From assembly GCF_900637545.1 (NCBI RefSeq), contig NZ_LR134376.1, positions 2,189,001-2,253,000 of the forward strand: DNA of 64,000 nt. Reading direction: 5' to 3'. Below the pieces are notes generated by a model that did not search any database, had not been told where the DNA came from, and was given only the letters and a program-made list of their open reading frames with translations. Made by a program: the position numbers and the translations under genes. Below, piece after piece: positions 1 to 11,471 of the stretch. Origin of the DNA: Aeromonas encheleia. Its GTDB lineage: Bacteria > Pseudomonadota > Gammaproteobacteria > Enterobacterales > Aeromonadaceae. Position 1 is the first letter of the stretch. Every line of letters starts with the position of its first letter.

Positions 1-253
1 TCTTGATGCCGCCGGCGACGCAGAAGGGGATGTCGATGACCTCGGCCACCCGGCTCACCCAGCTCTTGTCTACCACACGGGCGTCGCTCGAGGCGGTGAT
101 GTCATAGAACACCAGCTCGTCGGCACCCTCCTCGGCGTAGCGGCGGGCCAGCTCGACTATGCCGCCCATCACCTCGTGGTTGCGAAACTGCACGCCCTTG
201 ACCACAACGCCATCTTTGACGTCGAGACAGGGGATAATACGCTTTGACAACAT
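1..253 (-). CDS. hisF: Imidazole glycerol phosphate synthase, cyclase subunit HisF (5' part only)
   Basis: HisF is the cyclase half of the HisF-HisH complex in histidine synthesis: it uses ammonia from HisH to make imidazole glycerol phosphate and AICAR. Only the first 84 codons are here; the rest lies off the left edge. The N-terminus reads [15 protein letters not shown] and carries the catalytic Asp of the CLDV motif, followed by [14 protein letters not shown] and PFCVAGGIK, all hallmarks of HisF. I chose the ATG at 253 because GGAG lies 8 bases upstream; an in-frame ATG at 259 is poorly spaced. The next gene upstream on this strand is a sensor kinase instead of hisA, which is unusual. Confidence 0.96.
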   Translation of the reverse strand, partial: MLSKRIIPCLDVKDGVVVKGVQFRNHEVMGGIVELARRYAEEGADELVFYDITASSDARVVDKSWVSRVAEVIDIPFCVAGGIK

Positions 254-403
254 GCTCATTGCTCCATGTAAAGCACGGTTAACAAATCGATTCGGCCAGC
301 TGACGCTGGCGTTCTCGCGATCCTGGATAAAGCGGGTTGGCATGGTGCAACCGCAGGCCCCATCTGGCGAAGTGGCAAGGCCGGCCGCGGCGGGAGAGCC
401 CAC

Positions 404-434
404 ACTATAAGCATGAGTGAGCACCCCGATCCAA
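404..434 (-). promoter_or_regulatory. Weak candidate promoter in the hisF upstream gap
   Basis: The 199-base gap between the kinase stop and hisF holds no gene. Read on the minus strand it contains TATAGT (404-409) with TTGGAT (429-434) upstream, but the spacer is 19 bases and the match is modest. hisF is separated from hisA by 5 kb, so it may need its own promoter; that is the only reason to list this site. Confidence 0.2.
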
Positions 435-452
435 CCCTTTCTCCGCCATTCC

Positions 453-3400
453 TCAATGCCGGGTGATGGCGCCGGATCCCTCCAAGTGGAAGGCCAGCAG
501 GCCGTCTTCTGTCTGTTTCAGTCCCCTGACGGTGAGCAGGGCACCGTCGAAATCGAATCCTTGTAGTTGCTGTGCCAGCAGGGTGCCCCGCTCGCCGAGA
601 CCGGTGAGCAGGGCGCCGGCATGTTGCTCGAACAGCGTGATGGCGGCGGTGTCGCTCTGGGCCAGCAAGGCCTCCAGCTGGCGCAACAACTGCTGTTGCC
701 AGTGGCTGCTCGGCAGAGGGGAGGCGGTATCCTCCGGTTCGTCCTCGCTGCCCAGCCGGTTTGCCAGCTCGAGCAGATCCCGGCCAATACCGCCGATCAG
801 GGCGGCCAGCAGATCCTCTTCGCCTGCCCTCAGGACCCGCTCCAGCTGCAGTCCCTGCTCGGCCAGACTGGTCAGGCCCAGGGTGGCGGCGGCGCCGCGC
901 AGGCTGTGGGCCAGCCCCAGGGCCCCGGCGTGATCGCCCTCGGCCAGACACCCGGCCAGGCGCTCGGTGTCGCCCTGATGCTGGACCGCGAAGAAGCGCA
1001 GCAGCCTGAGGTATTTCTGTTGATCCCCCTGCAGCGCCGCCAGCCCCTGCGCCATATCCCAGCCGGGCAGCTCCTGCAGACGGGCGAGGGGAGGAGATAG
1101 CTGTTCGACCTGACGGCTGGGGGCTTGCGACGGGGCGCCCGCCGGCAGCCACATCCGCAGTGCCTCGAACAGCCTGGCAGGGGTCACGGGCTTGGTGATG
1201 AAGTCGTTCATGCCGGCGCTCTCGCAGGCCTTCCTGTCCTCCTCGAACGCGCTGGCGGTGAGCGCCAGTATGGGCACCTGATCCTGACCCGGCAGGGCCC
1301 GGATGGCGCGGGTGGCGCTGTAGCCATCCATCAACGGCATTTGTATGTCCATCAGGATGAGATCGAACGACAGGTCGCGGATCTTGTCCAGCGCCTCCAG
1401 GCCGTTGACTGCCGTCTCTATGGTGAGGCCGCTGCCGGTGAGCAGCTCGGTGATCACCTCGCGGTTGATGGCGTTGTCCTCCACCAGCAACAGGCGCGCC
1501 GGATGGGGTGAGAAGAAGGGCTGCTTGGGCTGACTCGGCAGCACCGCCGGCAGGGGGATGCTCTTGCCCGGGGCGAGCTGAGCGGTGAACCAGAAGCAGC
1601 TGCCCTTGCCGGGGGTACTGTCGACCCCCACTTCGCCGCCCATCAGCCTGGCCAGCCGGCTGGTGATGGCGAGCCCGAGGCCTGTGCCGCCGTACTTGCG
1701 GGTGGTGGAGACATCGGCCTGCTCGAAGGCCTGGAACAGCTTCTCGCGCTGGAACTCGGTGATGCCGATGCCGCTGTCCTCTACCTCGAAGCGCAGCAGA
1801 TAGCCGCTGACCAGCTTGCGCAGCATCCGCACCCTCAGGGTGATGGTGCCCGCATCGGTGAACTTGATGGCATTGCCGGCATAGTTGAGCAGGGCCTGGC
1901 GCAGCCGGGTGATGTCGCCATTGAGCCAGACCGGGGTGCCGCCGAGATCGACCTGAATGTCGAGCCCCTTGGCGCTAGCCTGCTCGTCCATCAGGGCGCA
2001 GACGTTATCCAGCATGGCGACGAGGGAGAAGTCGTGGCATTCCAGCACCATCTTGCCCGCGTCTATCTTGGAGAGATCCAGGATGTCGTTGATCAGGGTG
2101 AGCAGGTGCTGGGCCGCGTTGTCTATCTTCTCCAGCCGATTGTGCTGGGCGATCTCCTTGGCATCCCGCTTGAGCAGGTAGGTGAGGCCCAGGATGGCAT
2201 TCATGGGGGTGCGGATCTCGTGGCTCATGTTGGCGAGGAAGGCGCTCTTGGCCTGGTTGGCGCTTTCGGCGCGCTGATGGGCCTGCGCCAGCTGCTGGGT
2301 GCGCTCGCTGACCATCTCCTCCAGGTGGAAGCGGTACTGATCCAGCTCCTCCCCGAGCTGCTTCTTCTCGGTGATGTCGGCCTGCACCGTCACGAAGTGC
2401 GTCACCTGGGCATGCTCCCGTCGGATGGGGGAGACGGAGGCCATCACCTGATAGTGGGAACCATCCTTGCGCCTGTTGGTGAACTCCCCGTGCCAGCGTT
2501 GGCCCTGCTTGAGGGCATCCCGCAGGGCGACATGGGTGGCCGGCGGGGTGAGGCCGGAGTCGAACAGCTGGGGGGTCTGCCCCAGCACCTCCTCCTCCTG
2601 GTAGCCACTGGTGGCCAGGAAGGCGGCGTTGACATATTCGATGCAGGATGCCGTGTTGGTGATGAAGATCCCGTCCGGGCTCTGCTCCAGGGCCAGCGAC
2701 AGCTGCCGCAGTTGCTGCTCGGCCAGCTTGCGATCCGTGATGTCCTGCACTGTGCCATACAGCTCCACGATGGCGCCGCCGTCGTCCCGTATGGCGGCGC
2801 CACGGGCGATGATCCAGGCGGCCTCCCCGCCGGGGGTGACGACTTCGGCATCACACTCGTAGGGGGTGCCATATTGCAGGCAGCGATCCACCGCCTCGCT
2901 CAGGGTGCGCCATGCCTCCTCGGTGAAATAGTCCTTCACCTCGGGATAGACGGCGGGGGGGAGCGCCGGATCCCGGCCATAGATGCGAAAGATCTCCGGG
3001 GACCAGTAGTGGGTATCCTGGGCTATGTGCCAGCGCCAGTTGCCGATCTTGGCCAGCCGCTGGGATTCGCGCAGGATCACCTCGTTACGGCGCAGGGCCG
3101 CCTCGGTCTCCTTGCGCTGCTGGTGGTCCTCGATGATGGAGATGAAGTAGTCCGGTTTTCCCTGGGGATCCTTGACCAGGGTGGTCGTCAGGGTGATCCA
3201 GAATGCCTCGCCCCCCTTGCGCAGGTAGCGCTTCTCCAGGGCGTAGTGCTGGCGCTCGCCGGCTAGCACCTGATCGACATAGCTCTGATCGATGAAGAGG
3301 TCGTCCGGGTGGGTGATCTGCTGAAAACTCATCTCCATCAGCTCATCGGCTCGGTAGCCCACCATGTCGCACAGCCGCTGATTGACCCGCAGCCAGCGCC

Positions 3401-3872
3401 CCGTGGGGGAGACCAGGGCGATGCCGACGGCGGCCTGCTCGAAGGTGGCCTGGAAACGCTTCTCGCTCTGCTGCAGTCGGGACTGGGTGTTCAGCAGCTC
3501 CTGCCAGCGCTGGTTCTCCCGGGTGCGGGAGCGGTGCATGGCCGCGCTCAGCAGGCTGATGAGGCAACCGTTGGCGATGAGCAGACCCCACTGCACCTGA
3601 TCCTGCCCGCTGGCGATGAACAGCTCATAGCGTGGCGGCAGGAGCAGATAGGCGGTCATCAGGGCCACGCTGAGGGTGCTGATGAGCCCCGGCAGCAGCC
3701 CTCCCAGCAGGGCGCAGATGATGATGGGCAGCATGAAGAGCACCAGCAGCGGCCGCTCCTCGACGGGAATGGGCAGCTGGAGCCGGATCAGCAAGACGAA
3801 CAGGGGCATCAGTATGGCCAGCAGGCAGGCGCCTATCCGTTGATGCCTATCCAGAGGGAATGACCACTTCAT
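453..3872 (-). CDS. Membrane-bound hybrid histidine kinase (PAS-HisKA-HATPase-REC-Hpt)
   Basis: A 1139-residue inner-membrane sensor kinase with a phosphorelay in one chain. Residues 1-112 hold about four membrane segments resembling the KdpD-type DUF4118 module. PAS domains follow at about 137-260, 275-390 and 395-510, then a short coiled coil. The HisKA H-box has SHEIRTPMN with phospho-acceptor His551; the ATPase has DSGIGI and [10 protein letters not shown] receiver follows (LILMDIQMP, Asp842), then an Hpt domain (AHSLRGAAA, His989). The stimulus is unknown; PAS domains suggest redox, light or a small ligand. It lies 117 bases downstream of the HD-GYP gene on the same strand, so that protein is the likely partner. 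The pair separates hisA from hisF. Confidence 0.93.
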   Translation of the reverse strand: MKWSFPLDRHQRIGACLLAILMPLFVLLIRLQLPIPVEERPLLVLFMLPIIICALLGGLLPGLISTLSVALMTAYLLLPPRYELFIASGQDQVQWGLLIANGCLISLLSAAMHRSRTRENQRWQELLNTQSRLQQSEKRFQATFEQAAVGIALVSPTGRWLRVNQRLCDMVGYRADELMEMSFQQITHPDDLFIDQSYVDQVLAGERQHYALEKRYLRKGGEAFWITLTTTLVKDPQGKPDYFISIIEDHQQRKETEAALRRNEVILRESQRLAKIGNWRWHIAQDTHYWSPEIFRIYGRDPALPPAVYPEVKDYFTEEAWRTLSEAVDRCLQYGTPYECDAEVVTPGGEAAWIIARGAAIRDDGGAIVELYGTVQDITDRKLAEQQLRQLSLALEQSPDGIFITNTASCIEYVNAAFLATSGYQEEEVLGQTPQLFDSGLTPPATHVALRDALKQGQRWHGEFTNRRKDGSHYQVMASVSPIRREHAQVTHFVTVQADITEKKQLGEELDQYRFHLEEMVSERTQQLAQAHQRAESANQAKSAFLANMSHEIRTPMNAILGLTYLLKRDAKEIAQHNRLEKIDNAAQHLLTLINDILDLSKIDAGKMVLECHDFSLVAMLDNVCALMDEQASAKGLDIQVDLGGTPVWLNGDITRLRQALLNYAGNAIKFTDAGTITLRVRMLRKLVSGYLLRFEVEDSGIGITEFQREKLFQAFEQADVSTTRKYGGTGLGLAITSRLARLMGGEVGVDSTPGKGSCFWFTAQLAPGKSIPLPAVLPSQPKQPFFSPHPARLLLVEDNAINREVITELLTGSGLTIETAVNGLEALDKIRDLSFDLILMDIQMPLMDGYSATRAIRALPGQDQVPILALTASAFEEDRKACESAGMNDFITKPVTPARLFEALRMWLPAGAPSQAPSRQVEQLSPPLARLQELPGWDMAQGLAALQGDQQKYLRLLRFFAVQHQGDTERLAGCLAEGDHAGALGLAHSLRGAAATLGLTSLAEQGLQLERVLRAGEEDLLAALIGGIGRDLLELANRLGSEDEPEDTASPLPSSHWQQQLLRQLEALLAQSDTAAITLFEQHAGALLTGLGERGTLLAQQLQGFDFDGALLTVRGLKQTEDGLLAFHLEGSGAITRH

Positions 3873-3989
3873 GGGGCAGGCTCCGCAGGTAGCTTGGGGA
3901 TCTCGGGGGGTTGGGTGCTTTGTCCCGGCCGGATGGCGAGGAGGTGACGCCGCCGCAGGGGGTATGCAGGCATCCTGAGCGGGAGACGC

Positions 3990-5099
3990 TTAATCATGGG
4001 GTACCTCGTGATCGTCCCGGTAGCGCTCGGCGATGGCGATGAACTGCTCGAACTGTTCGTCGAAGGCGGCCACCACGTCCGGATCGAAGTGCAGCCCGCA
4101 GCCCTCGAGGATCAGGCTGCGCGCCTGCTGGTACGACATGGCGGGCTTGTAGACCCGGGCGCTGATGAGGGCGTCGAACACATCGGCCAGCGCCATCAGA
4201 CGGGCCGACACCGGGATCGCATCGCCGTTCAACCCGTCCGGATAGCCGCTGCCGTCCCACTTCTCGTGGTGCCAGTGCGCTATCTCCTTGGCCAGGGTGA
4301 GGAAGGCCAGCGGCTGCTCTATGTCCCGCTCCGCCTCCTCGATGGCGTCGCTGCCGAGCTTGGCATGGGTGCGCATGACGGGCCACTCCTCGGGGGTCAG
4401 CTTGCCCGGCTTGAGCAGGATCTGATCCGGGATCCCCACCTTGCCGATGTCGTGCAGGGGGGCCGAGCGGCTCAGCAGCTCTATGTAGGCGGGGGTCAAA
4501 GTGTCGGTGAAACGGGGGTGGCTCGCCAGACCGATGGCGAGCTGGCGCACATAGAGCTGGGTGCGCAGGATGTGATTGCCGGTCTCGGGATCCCGGATCT
4601 CCGCCAGATGGGCGAGGGCGCGGATGGAGGCCTGCTGGATCAGATCATTTTCCGTCATGCGCCTCGCCACCTCGGCCTCCAGCAGCGCGTTCTGGCTTTG
4701 CAGTCCATCCCGTGCCTGCTTGGCCTCCAGCTGGGTGCGCACCCTGGCCTGGACGATGGCGGGGTTGATGGGCTTGGTGATGTAATCGGTGGCGCCGAGG
4801 GCCAGCCCCTGCTCCTCGCTGCGAGGATCGGAGAGGGCGGTGAGCAGCACCACGGGAATGGAACTGGTGGAGGGATCTGACTGCAGCCTTCGCAGTACCT
4901 CGTAACCGTCCATGTCCGGCATCATCACGTCCAGCAGGATCAGATCCGGCCGGGCCGAGCCGGTGGCGATGCGCAGGCACTTCTCGCCCCCCTGGGCGGC
5001 CAGCACACGGTAGGTGGGGGTGAGCAGATCGGTCAGTACCATCAAATTCTCGGGTGCATCGTCGACGATCAGGATGGTGGCGGCTTGGGCTGTGAACAT
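3990..5099 (-). CDS. Response regulator with HD-GYP c-di-GMP phosphodiesterase domain
   Basis: This 369-residue cytoplasmic protein joins a receiver (about residues 8-125; LILLDVMMPDMDG with phospho-acceptor Asp57) to an HD-GYP domain (about 150-350). The HD-GYP part shows HDIGK, HHEKWDGSGYPDGL and ALADVFDAL, the family signature. By family, it hydrolyses cyclic di-GMP, with activity controlled by phosphorylation of the receiver. I chose the ATG at 5099 because GGAGG lies just upstream; a longer frame to 5270 would run into hisA and lacks support. The likely phosphodonor is the hybrid kinase encoded next. The pair would link an external signal to c-di-GMP level. Confidence 0.93.
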   Translation of the reverse strand: MFTAQAATILIVDDAPENLMVLTDLLTPTYRVLAAQGGEKCLRIATGSARPDLILLDVMMPDMDGYEVLRRLQSDPSTSSIPVVLLTALSDPRSEEQGLALGATDYITKPINPAIVQARVRTQLEAKQARDGLQSQNALLEAEVARRMTENDLIQQASIRALAHLAEIRDPETGNHILRTQLYVRQLAIGLASHPRFTDTLTPAYIELLSRSAPLHDIGKVGIPDQILLKPGKLTPEEWPVMRTHAKLGSDAIEEAERDIEQPLAFLTLAKEIAHWHHEKWDGSGYPDGLNGDAIPVSARLMALADVFDALISARVYKPAMSYQQARSLILEGCGLHFDPDVVAAFDEQFEQFIAIAERYRDDHEVPHD

Positions 5100-5190
5100 G
5101 GCGCCTCCGCGACGCAAATGGGTCAGTCGAGTATAGAGTCGATTGTCACTAAGGGATAAATGATGGCTCAGACCCGACGGCGCGCCAGTC

Positions 5191-5215
5191 GTGAGCCCGC
5201 GGGCAGCGGGCTCAC
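5191..5215 (-). terminator. Perfect hairpin just after hisA, no U-tract
   Basis: GTGAGCCCGC, a 5-base loop and GCGGGCTCAC form a perfect 10-bp G+C-rich stem starting 12 bases after the hisA stop. There is no run of T after it on the minus strand, so it may pause or protect RNA instead of fully terminating. It marks the end of the contiguous histidine genes. Confidence 0.5.
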
Positions 5216-5226
5216 GTTGCCTTCGC

Positions 5227-6604
<1,378 letters not shown>

Positions 6605-6608
<4 letters not shown>

Positions 6609-6688
6609 CGGGTACGCCTCCCCATGGATGTCTGCGAGCTTGGCACCATCAAGGCATCATCGGTGATAACGAGGTTCTGGTTAGCCAT
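6605..6688 (-). CDS. 27-codon mini-ORF between hisB and hisH, resembles the HisH N-terminus
   Basis: The reading frame begins at an ATG overlapping the hisB stop (TGATG) and ends at a TGA overlapping the hisH ATG (ATGA), filling the gap exactly. It starts [12 protein letters not shown], close to HisH MSNQKLVIIDTG, and the DNA of the first ten codons also matches in most positions. It looks like a duplicated and diverged hisH start kept in frame. It may act only to pass ribosomes from hisB to hisH; whether the peptide itself matters is unknown. Confidence 0.5.
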
Positions 6689-7821
6689 CACAGCACCCCC
6701 TTGCTGGAGGGCAGCTCGCTCCCTTCCACCCGGATGGCCTGGCGCAGGGCGCGGCCGAAACCCTTGAACAGGGCCTCCACCTGGTGGTGGGTGTTGCCGC
6801 TGCCGACCTTCATCTGCAGGGTGATGGCCATGGCATCCGACAGGGAGCGGAAGAAGTGGGGCACCATCTCGGTGGCCATCTCCCCCACGCTGTCGCGACC
6901 AAAGCCGCTCGGGCAGTCGAACACGAAGTAGGGGCGGCCGCTCAGATCCAGTGCGGTGGCTACGTCCAGCTCGGTGAGGGAGGGGGCGTCAGCGGCTTGA
7001 CGAGGGCGGCCATCGATCACCGCCTGCACCTCGTCCATCGCCAGCACGAAGCCGAAGCGACCGATGCCGCGCTTGTCACCCAGCGCCTGGCGCAGGGCCT
7101 GACCGAGCGCCAGCCCTACATCTTCCACCGTGTGGTGATCGTCGATGTGCAGATCGCCGCTGACTTTCAGCCTGAGGCGGAAACCGGCGTGGGTGGCGAT
7201 CTGATCCAGCATGTGATCGAAGAAGCCGATGCCGGTGGCGATCTGGTTGCCACCGCTCTTGTCGAGATCCACCGCCACCTGGATGCGGGTCTCCTTGGTG
7301 TAGCGCTCCACCTCGGCGACGCGGCCCTTGGACAGCAGCTGATCACGGATGGCGAGCCAGTCGTGATCCTGCGGCTGGTAGCGGATGCCACGGATGCCCA
7401 TGTTCTCGGCAAGCTGCAGATCGGTCTGCCGGTCGCCTATCACGAAGGAATTGGCAAAATCGATGCGACCCGAGGCGAGATACTCCTTCACCAGCCCGAG
7501 GTTCGGCTTGCGGCAGCTGCAACCGTCGGTGGGGAAGTGGGGGCAGATCAGCACCCGCTCCCAGTGAACCCCCTGGGATTCGAACAGGTGCATCATCAGG
7601 TCCTGGGGCGGCTGGAAGTTTTCCAGCGGCAGGCTGGCAGTGCCCAGCCCATCCTGGTTGGTCACCATCACCAGCACATAGCCGGCGGCCTGCAGCTCGC
7701 GCAGCACCGGGATCACCATGGGCTCGAAGCGCAGCTTGGCGAGGCTGTCCACCTGCTTGTCGGTCACCGGCTCTTCGATCAGGGTGCCGTCGCGGTCGAT
7801 AAACAAAAACGGGGTCTTCAT
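6688..7821 (-). CDS. hisB: Bifunctional histidinol-phosphatase / imidazoleglycerol-phosphate dehydratase
   Basis: HisB catalyses two steps: dehydration of imidazole glycerol phosphate and dephosphorylation of histidinol phosphate. The N-terminal HAD phosphatase (about residues 1-165) shows [11 protein letters not shown] with the nucleophile Asp pair and a zinc-binding stretch ending CSCRKPNLG. The C-terminal dehydratase shows [12 protein letters not shown] and its second metal-binding repeat near [18 protein letters not shown]. It ends in PSSKGVL, like the enterobacterial enzyme. At 377 residues it is slightly longer than E. coli HisB (355). It lies 11 bases after hisC and its stop overlaps the mini-ORF start. 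Confidence 0.96.
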   Translation of the reverse strand: MKTPFLFIDRDGTLIEEPVTDKQVDSLAKLRFEPMVIPVLRELQAAGYVLVMVTNQDGLGTASLPLENFQPPQDLMMHLFESQGVHWERVLICPHFPTDGCSCRKPNLGLVKEYLASGRIDFANSFVIGDRQTDLQLAENMGIRGIRYQPQDHDWLAIRDQLLSKGRVAEVERYTKETRIQVAVDLDKSGGNQIATGIGFFDHMLDQIATHAGFRLRLKVSGDLHIDDHHTVEDVGLALGQALRQALGDKRGIGRFGFVLAMDEVQAVIDGRPRQAADAPSLTELDVATALDLSGRPYFVFDCPSGFGRDSVGEMATEMVPHFFRSLSDAMAITLQMKVGSGNTHHQVEALFKGFGRALRQAIRVEGSELPSSKGVL

Positions 7822-7832
7822 GAGTTACATCC

Positions 7833-8903
7833 TTATAAACGAGGGGCGGGCAGATCGCGCAACACGGCGAGCACGGCGTCCATCTCACCCCGATAGCCGA
7901 TGGTGATGCGGATGCTGTTTTCGAGGCCCGGCTTGGTGGAGAAATCCCGCAAGATGATGCCGGCGGCCTTCATGGCTGCGAATACGGTGGCGCCATCGAC
8001 GAAGCGCACCAGCACGAAGTTGCCCTTGTCCTCGAAGATCTCGCGCACACAGGGCAGCGTCGTCAGCTCGGCCTTGATGAGGGCCTTCTGCAGGTTGAGC
8101 TCAGCCACCCGCTCCTGCATCAGTTCCAGCCCCATGGGGCTGAGGGCCTGGGCCGCGATCTGGGCGATGGGCTCGGGGATGGGGTAGGGGGCGATCACCT
8201 TGGTCAGCATGGCGATGACGTCGGGATTGGCCAGGGTGAAGCCGCAGCGGATCCCCGCCAGGGCGAAGGCCTTGGAGAGGGTGCGGGTCACCACCAGGTT
8301 GGGGAAGCGTGCCAGCAGATCCACCACCGATGCCTCAGGGCAGAACTCGATGTAGGCCTCGTCCACTACGATGATGGCGCGATCCCTGGCCTTCTCCAGC
8401 AGGGCGATGAGGCCGCCGCGGCCCACCAGATCCCCGGTGGGGTTGTTGGGGGAGCAGAGGAACACCAGCTTCACATCGGACAGGCGATCGGCGATGGCGG
8501 GCCAGTCCGGCTGGCGGCTGGCCGTCAACGGCAGCTCGACGATGCCCACGCCGCAGGTCTCGGCGCTGATGGCGTACATGCCGTAGGTGGGCGGGCAGAT
8601 GAGGATCTGATCCTGACCCGCCTCGCAGAAGGTGCGGATCAGCAGCTCGATGGCCTCGTCGGCCCCCCGGCTCACCAGCACCTGCTCCGGTTCTACCCCG
8701 GCATAGGCGGCATAACCGTTCACCACCGCGGCCGGCTGGCACTCTGGATAGCGGTTGAGGCGGCTGCCCTCGATGGTGAAGGGGTAGGCCAGCGGCGCCT
8801 CGTTGGCGTTGAGCCAGACGTGGCCGTTGCCGCCGATGCGGCGGGCGGATTGATAGGGGGTGAGGGCCCGCACCACACGGCGAGCCAGGTTGGCGATGCT
8901 CAT
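7833..8903 (-). CDS. hisC: Histidinol-phosphate aminotransferase
   Basis: HisC is a fold-type I pyridoxal-phosphate enzyme that transfers an amino group from glutamate to imidazole acetol phosphate. The 356 residues show LNANEAP near the N-terminus, [18 protein letters not shown] and [17 protein letters not shown], where Lys is the PLP anchor. The ATG overlaps the hisD stop (ATGA), so the two are translationally coupled. Confidence 0.96.
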   Translation of the reverse strand: MSIANLARRVVRALTPYQSARRIGGNGHVWLNANEAPLAYPFTIEGSRLNRYPECQPAAVVNGYAAYAGVEPEQVLVSRGADEAIELLIRTFCEAGQDQILICPPTYGMYAISAETCGVGIVELPLTASRQPDWPAIADRLSDVKLVFLCSPNNPTGDLVGRGGLIALLEKARDRAIIVVDEAYIEFCPEASVVDLLARFPNLVVTRTLSKAFALAGIRCGFTLANPDVIAMLTKVIAPYPIPEPIAQIAAQALSPMGLELMQERVAELNLQKALIKAELTTLPCVREIFEDKGNFVLVRFVDGATVFAAMKAAGIILRDFSTKPGLENSIRITIGYRGEMDAVLAVLRDLPAPRL

Positions 8904-10225
8904 GACAAATCCTTCTGCGGCTTATTCTTTTGAGAAATGCTGGCGAGGGCGTTCAACCTCAGGGTGACGGCGTTTTTGTGGGCATCGAGCCCCTCGGCCT
9001 GGGCGATGCGCTGGACGATGGGGCCCAGGCCTGCGATGCCCTCGGCGCTCAGCTCCTGCACGGTGTAGCGGCGCTGGTAATCGGCCAACCCCAGGCTGGA
9101 GCAGGTGCGGGCATAGCCGTAGGTGGGCAGGGTGTGATTGGTGCCGCTGGCGTAATCCCCCACCGACTCCGGTGTCCACTGACCGAGGAAGATGGAGCCG
9201 GCGTTCTCGAGCCTGTCCAGCAGATCCCGCGGCGCCTTGGTCTGCACGATCAAATGCTCGGGGGCATAGGCGTTGGAGATGGCGCAGGCCTCATCCAGAT
9301 CGTCGCACAGAATCACCAGGCTGGCCCCCAGCGCCTTGGCGGCGATGTCGCGCCGGCTGAGCAGGGCGAGCTGGCCTTTGATTTCCCCTGCGATGGCATC
9401 GGCCAGCAGCGGCGAGGTGGTGACCAGCACCACCTGGCTGTCCGGGCCGTGCTCGGCCTGGGAGAGCAAGTCCGCCGCCACGAAGGCGGGGTTGGCGCTC
9501 TCGTCGGCGATGACCAGCACCTCGGAGGGGCCGGCCGGCATGTCGATGGCGGCGCCGCGCCAGTCGCGGGAGACCTGGCCCTTAGCTTCGGTCACATAGG
9601 CGTTGCCCGGGCCGAAGATCTTGTCCACCTTGGGGATGCTCTGGGTGCCATAGGCCATGGCGGCGATGGCCTGGGCGCCGCCGATGGCGAACACCTTCTC
9701 CACGCCGCAGGCGCGGGCGGCAAACAGGATCTCGTCGCTGGGGGGGGACGGGGTGCAGAGCACCCGCTCGCGGCAGCCGGCGATGGCGGCCGGAATGGCC
9801 AGCATCATCACGGTGGAGGGGAGCGGGGCGCTGCCCCCCGGCACATAGAGGCCGACCCGGTTGATGGGCTGGGTGCGCAGCTCGCACAGCACGCCGGGCT
9901 GGGTCTCGACCCGGATCACCGGCTGTGCCTGGGCGGCGTGGAAGGTGCGGATATTGGTGATGGCGGCGTTGATGGCGGCCTTGATATCGTCATCCAGGCG
10001 CGCGCAGGCGGCGTCTATCTCGGCCTCGCTGACCCGCAGCTGCTCGCGGGGGGCGCGCTCGAAACGCAGGCTGAGCTCTTGCAGGGCCTCGTCGCCCCGG
10101 CTGCGCACGGCACCGATGATCTCCTTCACCACGGCGCCGATGTCGGCCTCGTCGCCAAGGGCGGGCCGGGTCAGCACGTCGGCCTGCTGGGCGGGGGAGA
10201 GGGTCTTCCAGATCAGGGTCTGCAT
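8900..10225 (-). CDS. hisD: Histidinol dehydrogenase
   Basis: HisD carries out the last two oxidations of the pathway, histidinol to histidine, with NAD and zinc. The 441 residues include [38 protein letters not shown] and [14 protein letters not shown], the family signature, and the metal-ligand regions [10 protein letters not shown] and YAPEHL. It sits 11 bases after hisG and overlaps hisC by 4 bases. Confidence 0.97.
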   Translation of the reverse strand: MQTLIWKTLSPAQQADVLTRPALGDEADIGAVVKEIIGAVRSRGDEALQELSLRFERAPREQLRVSEAEIDAACARLDDDIKAAINAAITNIRTFHAAQAQPVIRVETQPGVLCELRTQPINRVGLYVPGGSAPLPSTVMMLAIPAAIAGCRERVLCTPSPPSDEILFAARACGVEKVFAIGGAQAIAAMAYGTQSIPKVDKIFGPGNAYVTEAKGQVSRDWRGAAIDMPAGPSEVLVIADESANPAFVAADLLSQAEHGPDSQVVLVTTSPLLADAIAGEIKGQLALLSRRDIAAKALGASLVILCDDLDEACAISNAYAPEHLIVQTKAPRDLLDRLENAGSIFLGQWTPESVGDYASGTNHTLPTYGYARTCSSLGLADYQRRYTVQELSAEGIAGLGPIVQRIAQAEGLDAHKNAVTLRLNALASISQKNKPQKDLS

Positions 10226-10236
10226 GGTGTCCCCTC

Positions 10237-11133
10237 CTATTCCATCATCTTCTCGATGGGCAGCACCAGAATGGAGCTGGCACCGAGGGCCTTGAGCTGT
10301 TCCATGGTCTCCCAGAACAGGGTTTCGCTGGATACCACGTGCAGCGCCACCTGATTGGTGTCACCGGCCAGCTGCATGATGGTCGGGCGCTCGGCGCCGG
10401 GCAGCAGATCGGTGATGGCGGCCAGCTTGTCTTTCGGGGCGTGCAGCATGATGTACTTGCTCTCGCGCGCCTGCTGCATGCCCTGGATGCGGGGCAGCAG
10501 CTTGTCGATGATGGCCTGCTTGGCATCGTTCAGCGGATTCGGCGCCTGCACCAGCACCGCCTTGGAGCGGTAGATCACCTCCACCTCTTTGAGGCCGTTG
10601 GCCTCCAGGGTCGCGCCGGTGGAGACCAGATCGCAGATGGCGTCGGCCAGGCCGGCGCGCGGCGCCACTTCCACCGAGCCACCCAGCATCACGCTCTTGA
10701 AGCTCAAGCCCTGCTCGTCGAAGAAACGCTTGAGCAGACCGGGGTAGGAGGTGGCGATGCGCTTGCCCGCCAGGCTGGCGGGGCCCTGATACTCCACGTC
10801 ATCGGGAATGGCGAGGGAGAGACGGCAGCCGCCGAAGTCGAGCTGCTTGAGGGTCTTGACCGCGAAAGGCTGACCCTGGGCGGCGCGGATGAGCTGCACC
10901 TCTTCGAGTACGTTCTCGCCTATGATGCCAAGATCGACCACCCCTTCCATCACCAGGCCCGGGATGTCGTCATCGCGCACCCGCAGGATGTCGATGGGCA
11001 TGTTCTCCACGTGGGCGATGAGACGCTGTTCGCGCAGGTTGATCTTGAGGCCGCAGCTCTTGAACAGGGCCTGGGAGTCCTGGCTCAGGCGACCGGACTT
11101 TTGCATGGCGATGCGTAGACGTTGTGTTTCCAT
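10237..11133 (-). CDS. hisG: ATP phosphoribosyltransferase, long form
   Basis: HisG condenses ATP with PRPP, the first and feedback-inhibited step of histidine synthesis. The 298 residues are the long form with a C-terminal regulatory domain, so no HisZ is needed. Visible motifs are AMQKSGRL at the start, the DLGIIGENV region and the PRPP-binding stretch [14 protein letters not shown]. It is the first structural gene of the operon, placed directly after the attenuator. Confidence 0.97.
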   Translation of the reverse strand: METQRLRIAMQKSGRLSQDSQALFKSCGLKINLREQRLIAHVENMPIDILRVRDDDIPGLVMEGVVDLGIIGENVLEEVQLIRAAQGQPFAVKTLKQLDFGGCRLSLAIPDDVEYQGPASLAGKRIATSYPGLLKRFFDEQGLSFKSVMLGGSVEVAPRAGLADAICDLVSTGATLEANGLKEVEVIYRSKAVLVQAPNPLNDAKQAIIDKLLPRIQGMQQARESKYIMLHAPKDKLAAITDLLPGAERPTIMQLAGDTNQVALHVVSSETLFWETMEQLKALGASSILVLPIEKMME

Positions 11134-11157
11134 TGCTCGATTTCCTTCTAGTCAAAA

Positions 11158-11195
11158 ACGAAAAAACCCTCGGAAGTGTGTGCTTCCGAGGGTTT
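11158..11195 (-). terminator. his operon attenuator terminator
   Basis: A 13-bp perfect stem (11164-11176 with 11183-11195), 6-base loop, is followed on the minus strand by a T-rich run before hisG. Together with the histidine-rich leader peptide upstream this is the classical his attenuator: terminated when histidyl-tRNA is plentiful, read through when the ribosome stalls at the His codons. Confidence 0.93.
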
Positions 11196-11261
11196 ATGAA
11201 TCTTGCGGTCCTTTTGGAAGTCACCAGTTAAGTGTCTTCCAGCAGTCAACCTCCTGAAAGA

Positions 11262-11312
11262 CTAGTCGGGATGATGATGGTGATGATGAGTCTTCAGCAG
11301 GGTGAACTTCAT
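11262..11312 (-). CDS. hisL: his operon leader peptide
   Basis: A 16-residue peptide MKFTLLKTHHHHHHPD with six consecutive His codons, preceded by AAGGA. It has the same plan as E. coli HisL (seven His, ending HHPD). Ribosome stalling in the His run controls the downstream attenuator. It is too short for routine gene callers. Confidence 0.95.
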   Translation of the reverse strand: MKFTLLKTHHHHHHPD

Positions 11313-11370
11313 GTAATCAATCCTTTACAAATAAGATGTCGTAGTTGACGCCTGATTTAAACTACCTGCC

Positions 11371-11400
11371 TTGACAGAAAATGCAACCTGAAATTGTGAT
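11371..11400 (+). promoter_or_regulatory. Candidate promoter for the 80-residue orphan gene
   Basis: A consensus -35 TTGACA (11371-11376) is followed after 18 bases by TGTGAT (11395-11400, four of six -10 matches). It faces away from the his operon, whose own promoter should lie in the same divergent region; I could not pick a convincing -10 for the his side. Confidence 0.35.
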
Positions 11401-11471
11401 TTACCCGATTAAAGTGGAGAAAACGGTTTTCTGGTCGATAACTAAACAAGATAGCCTGAGGAGTGATCACT

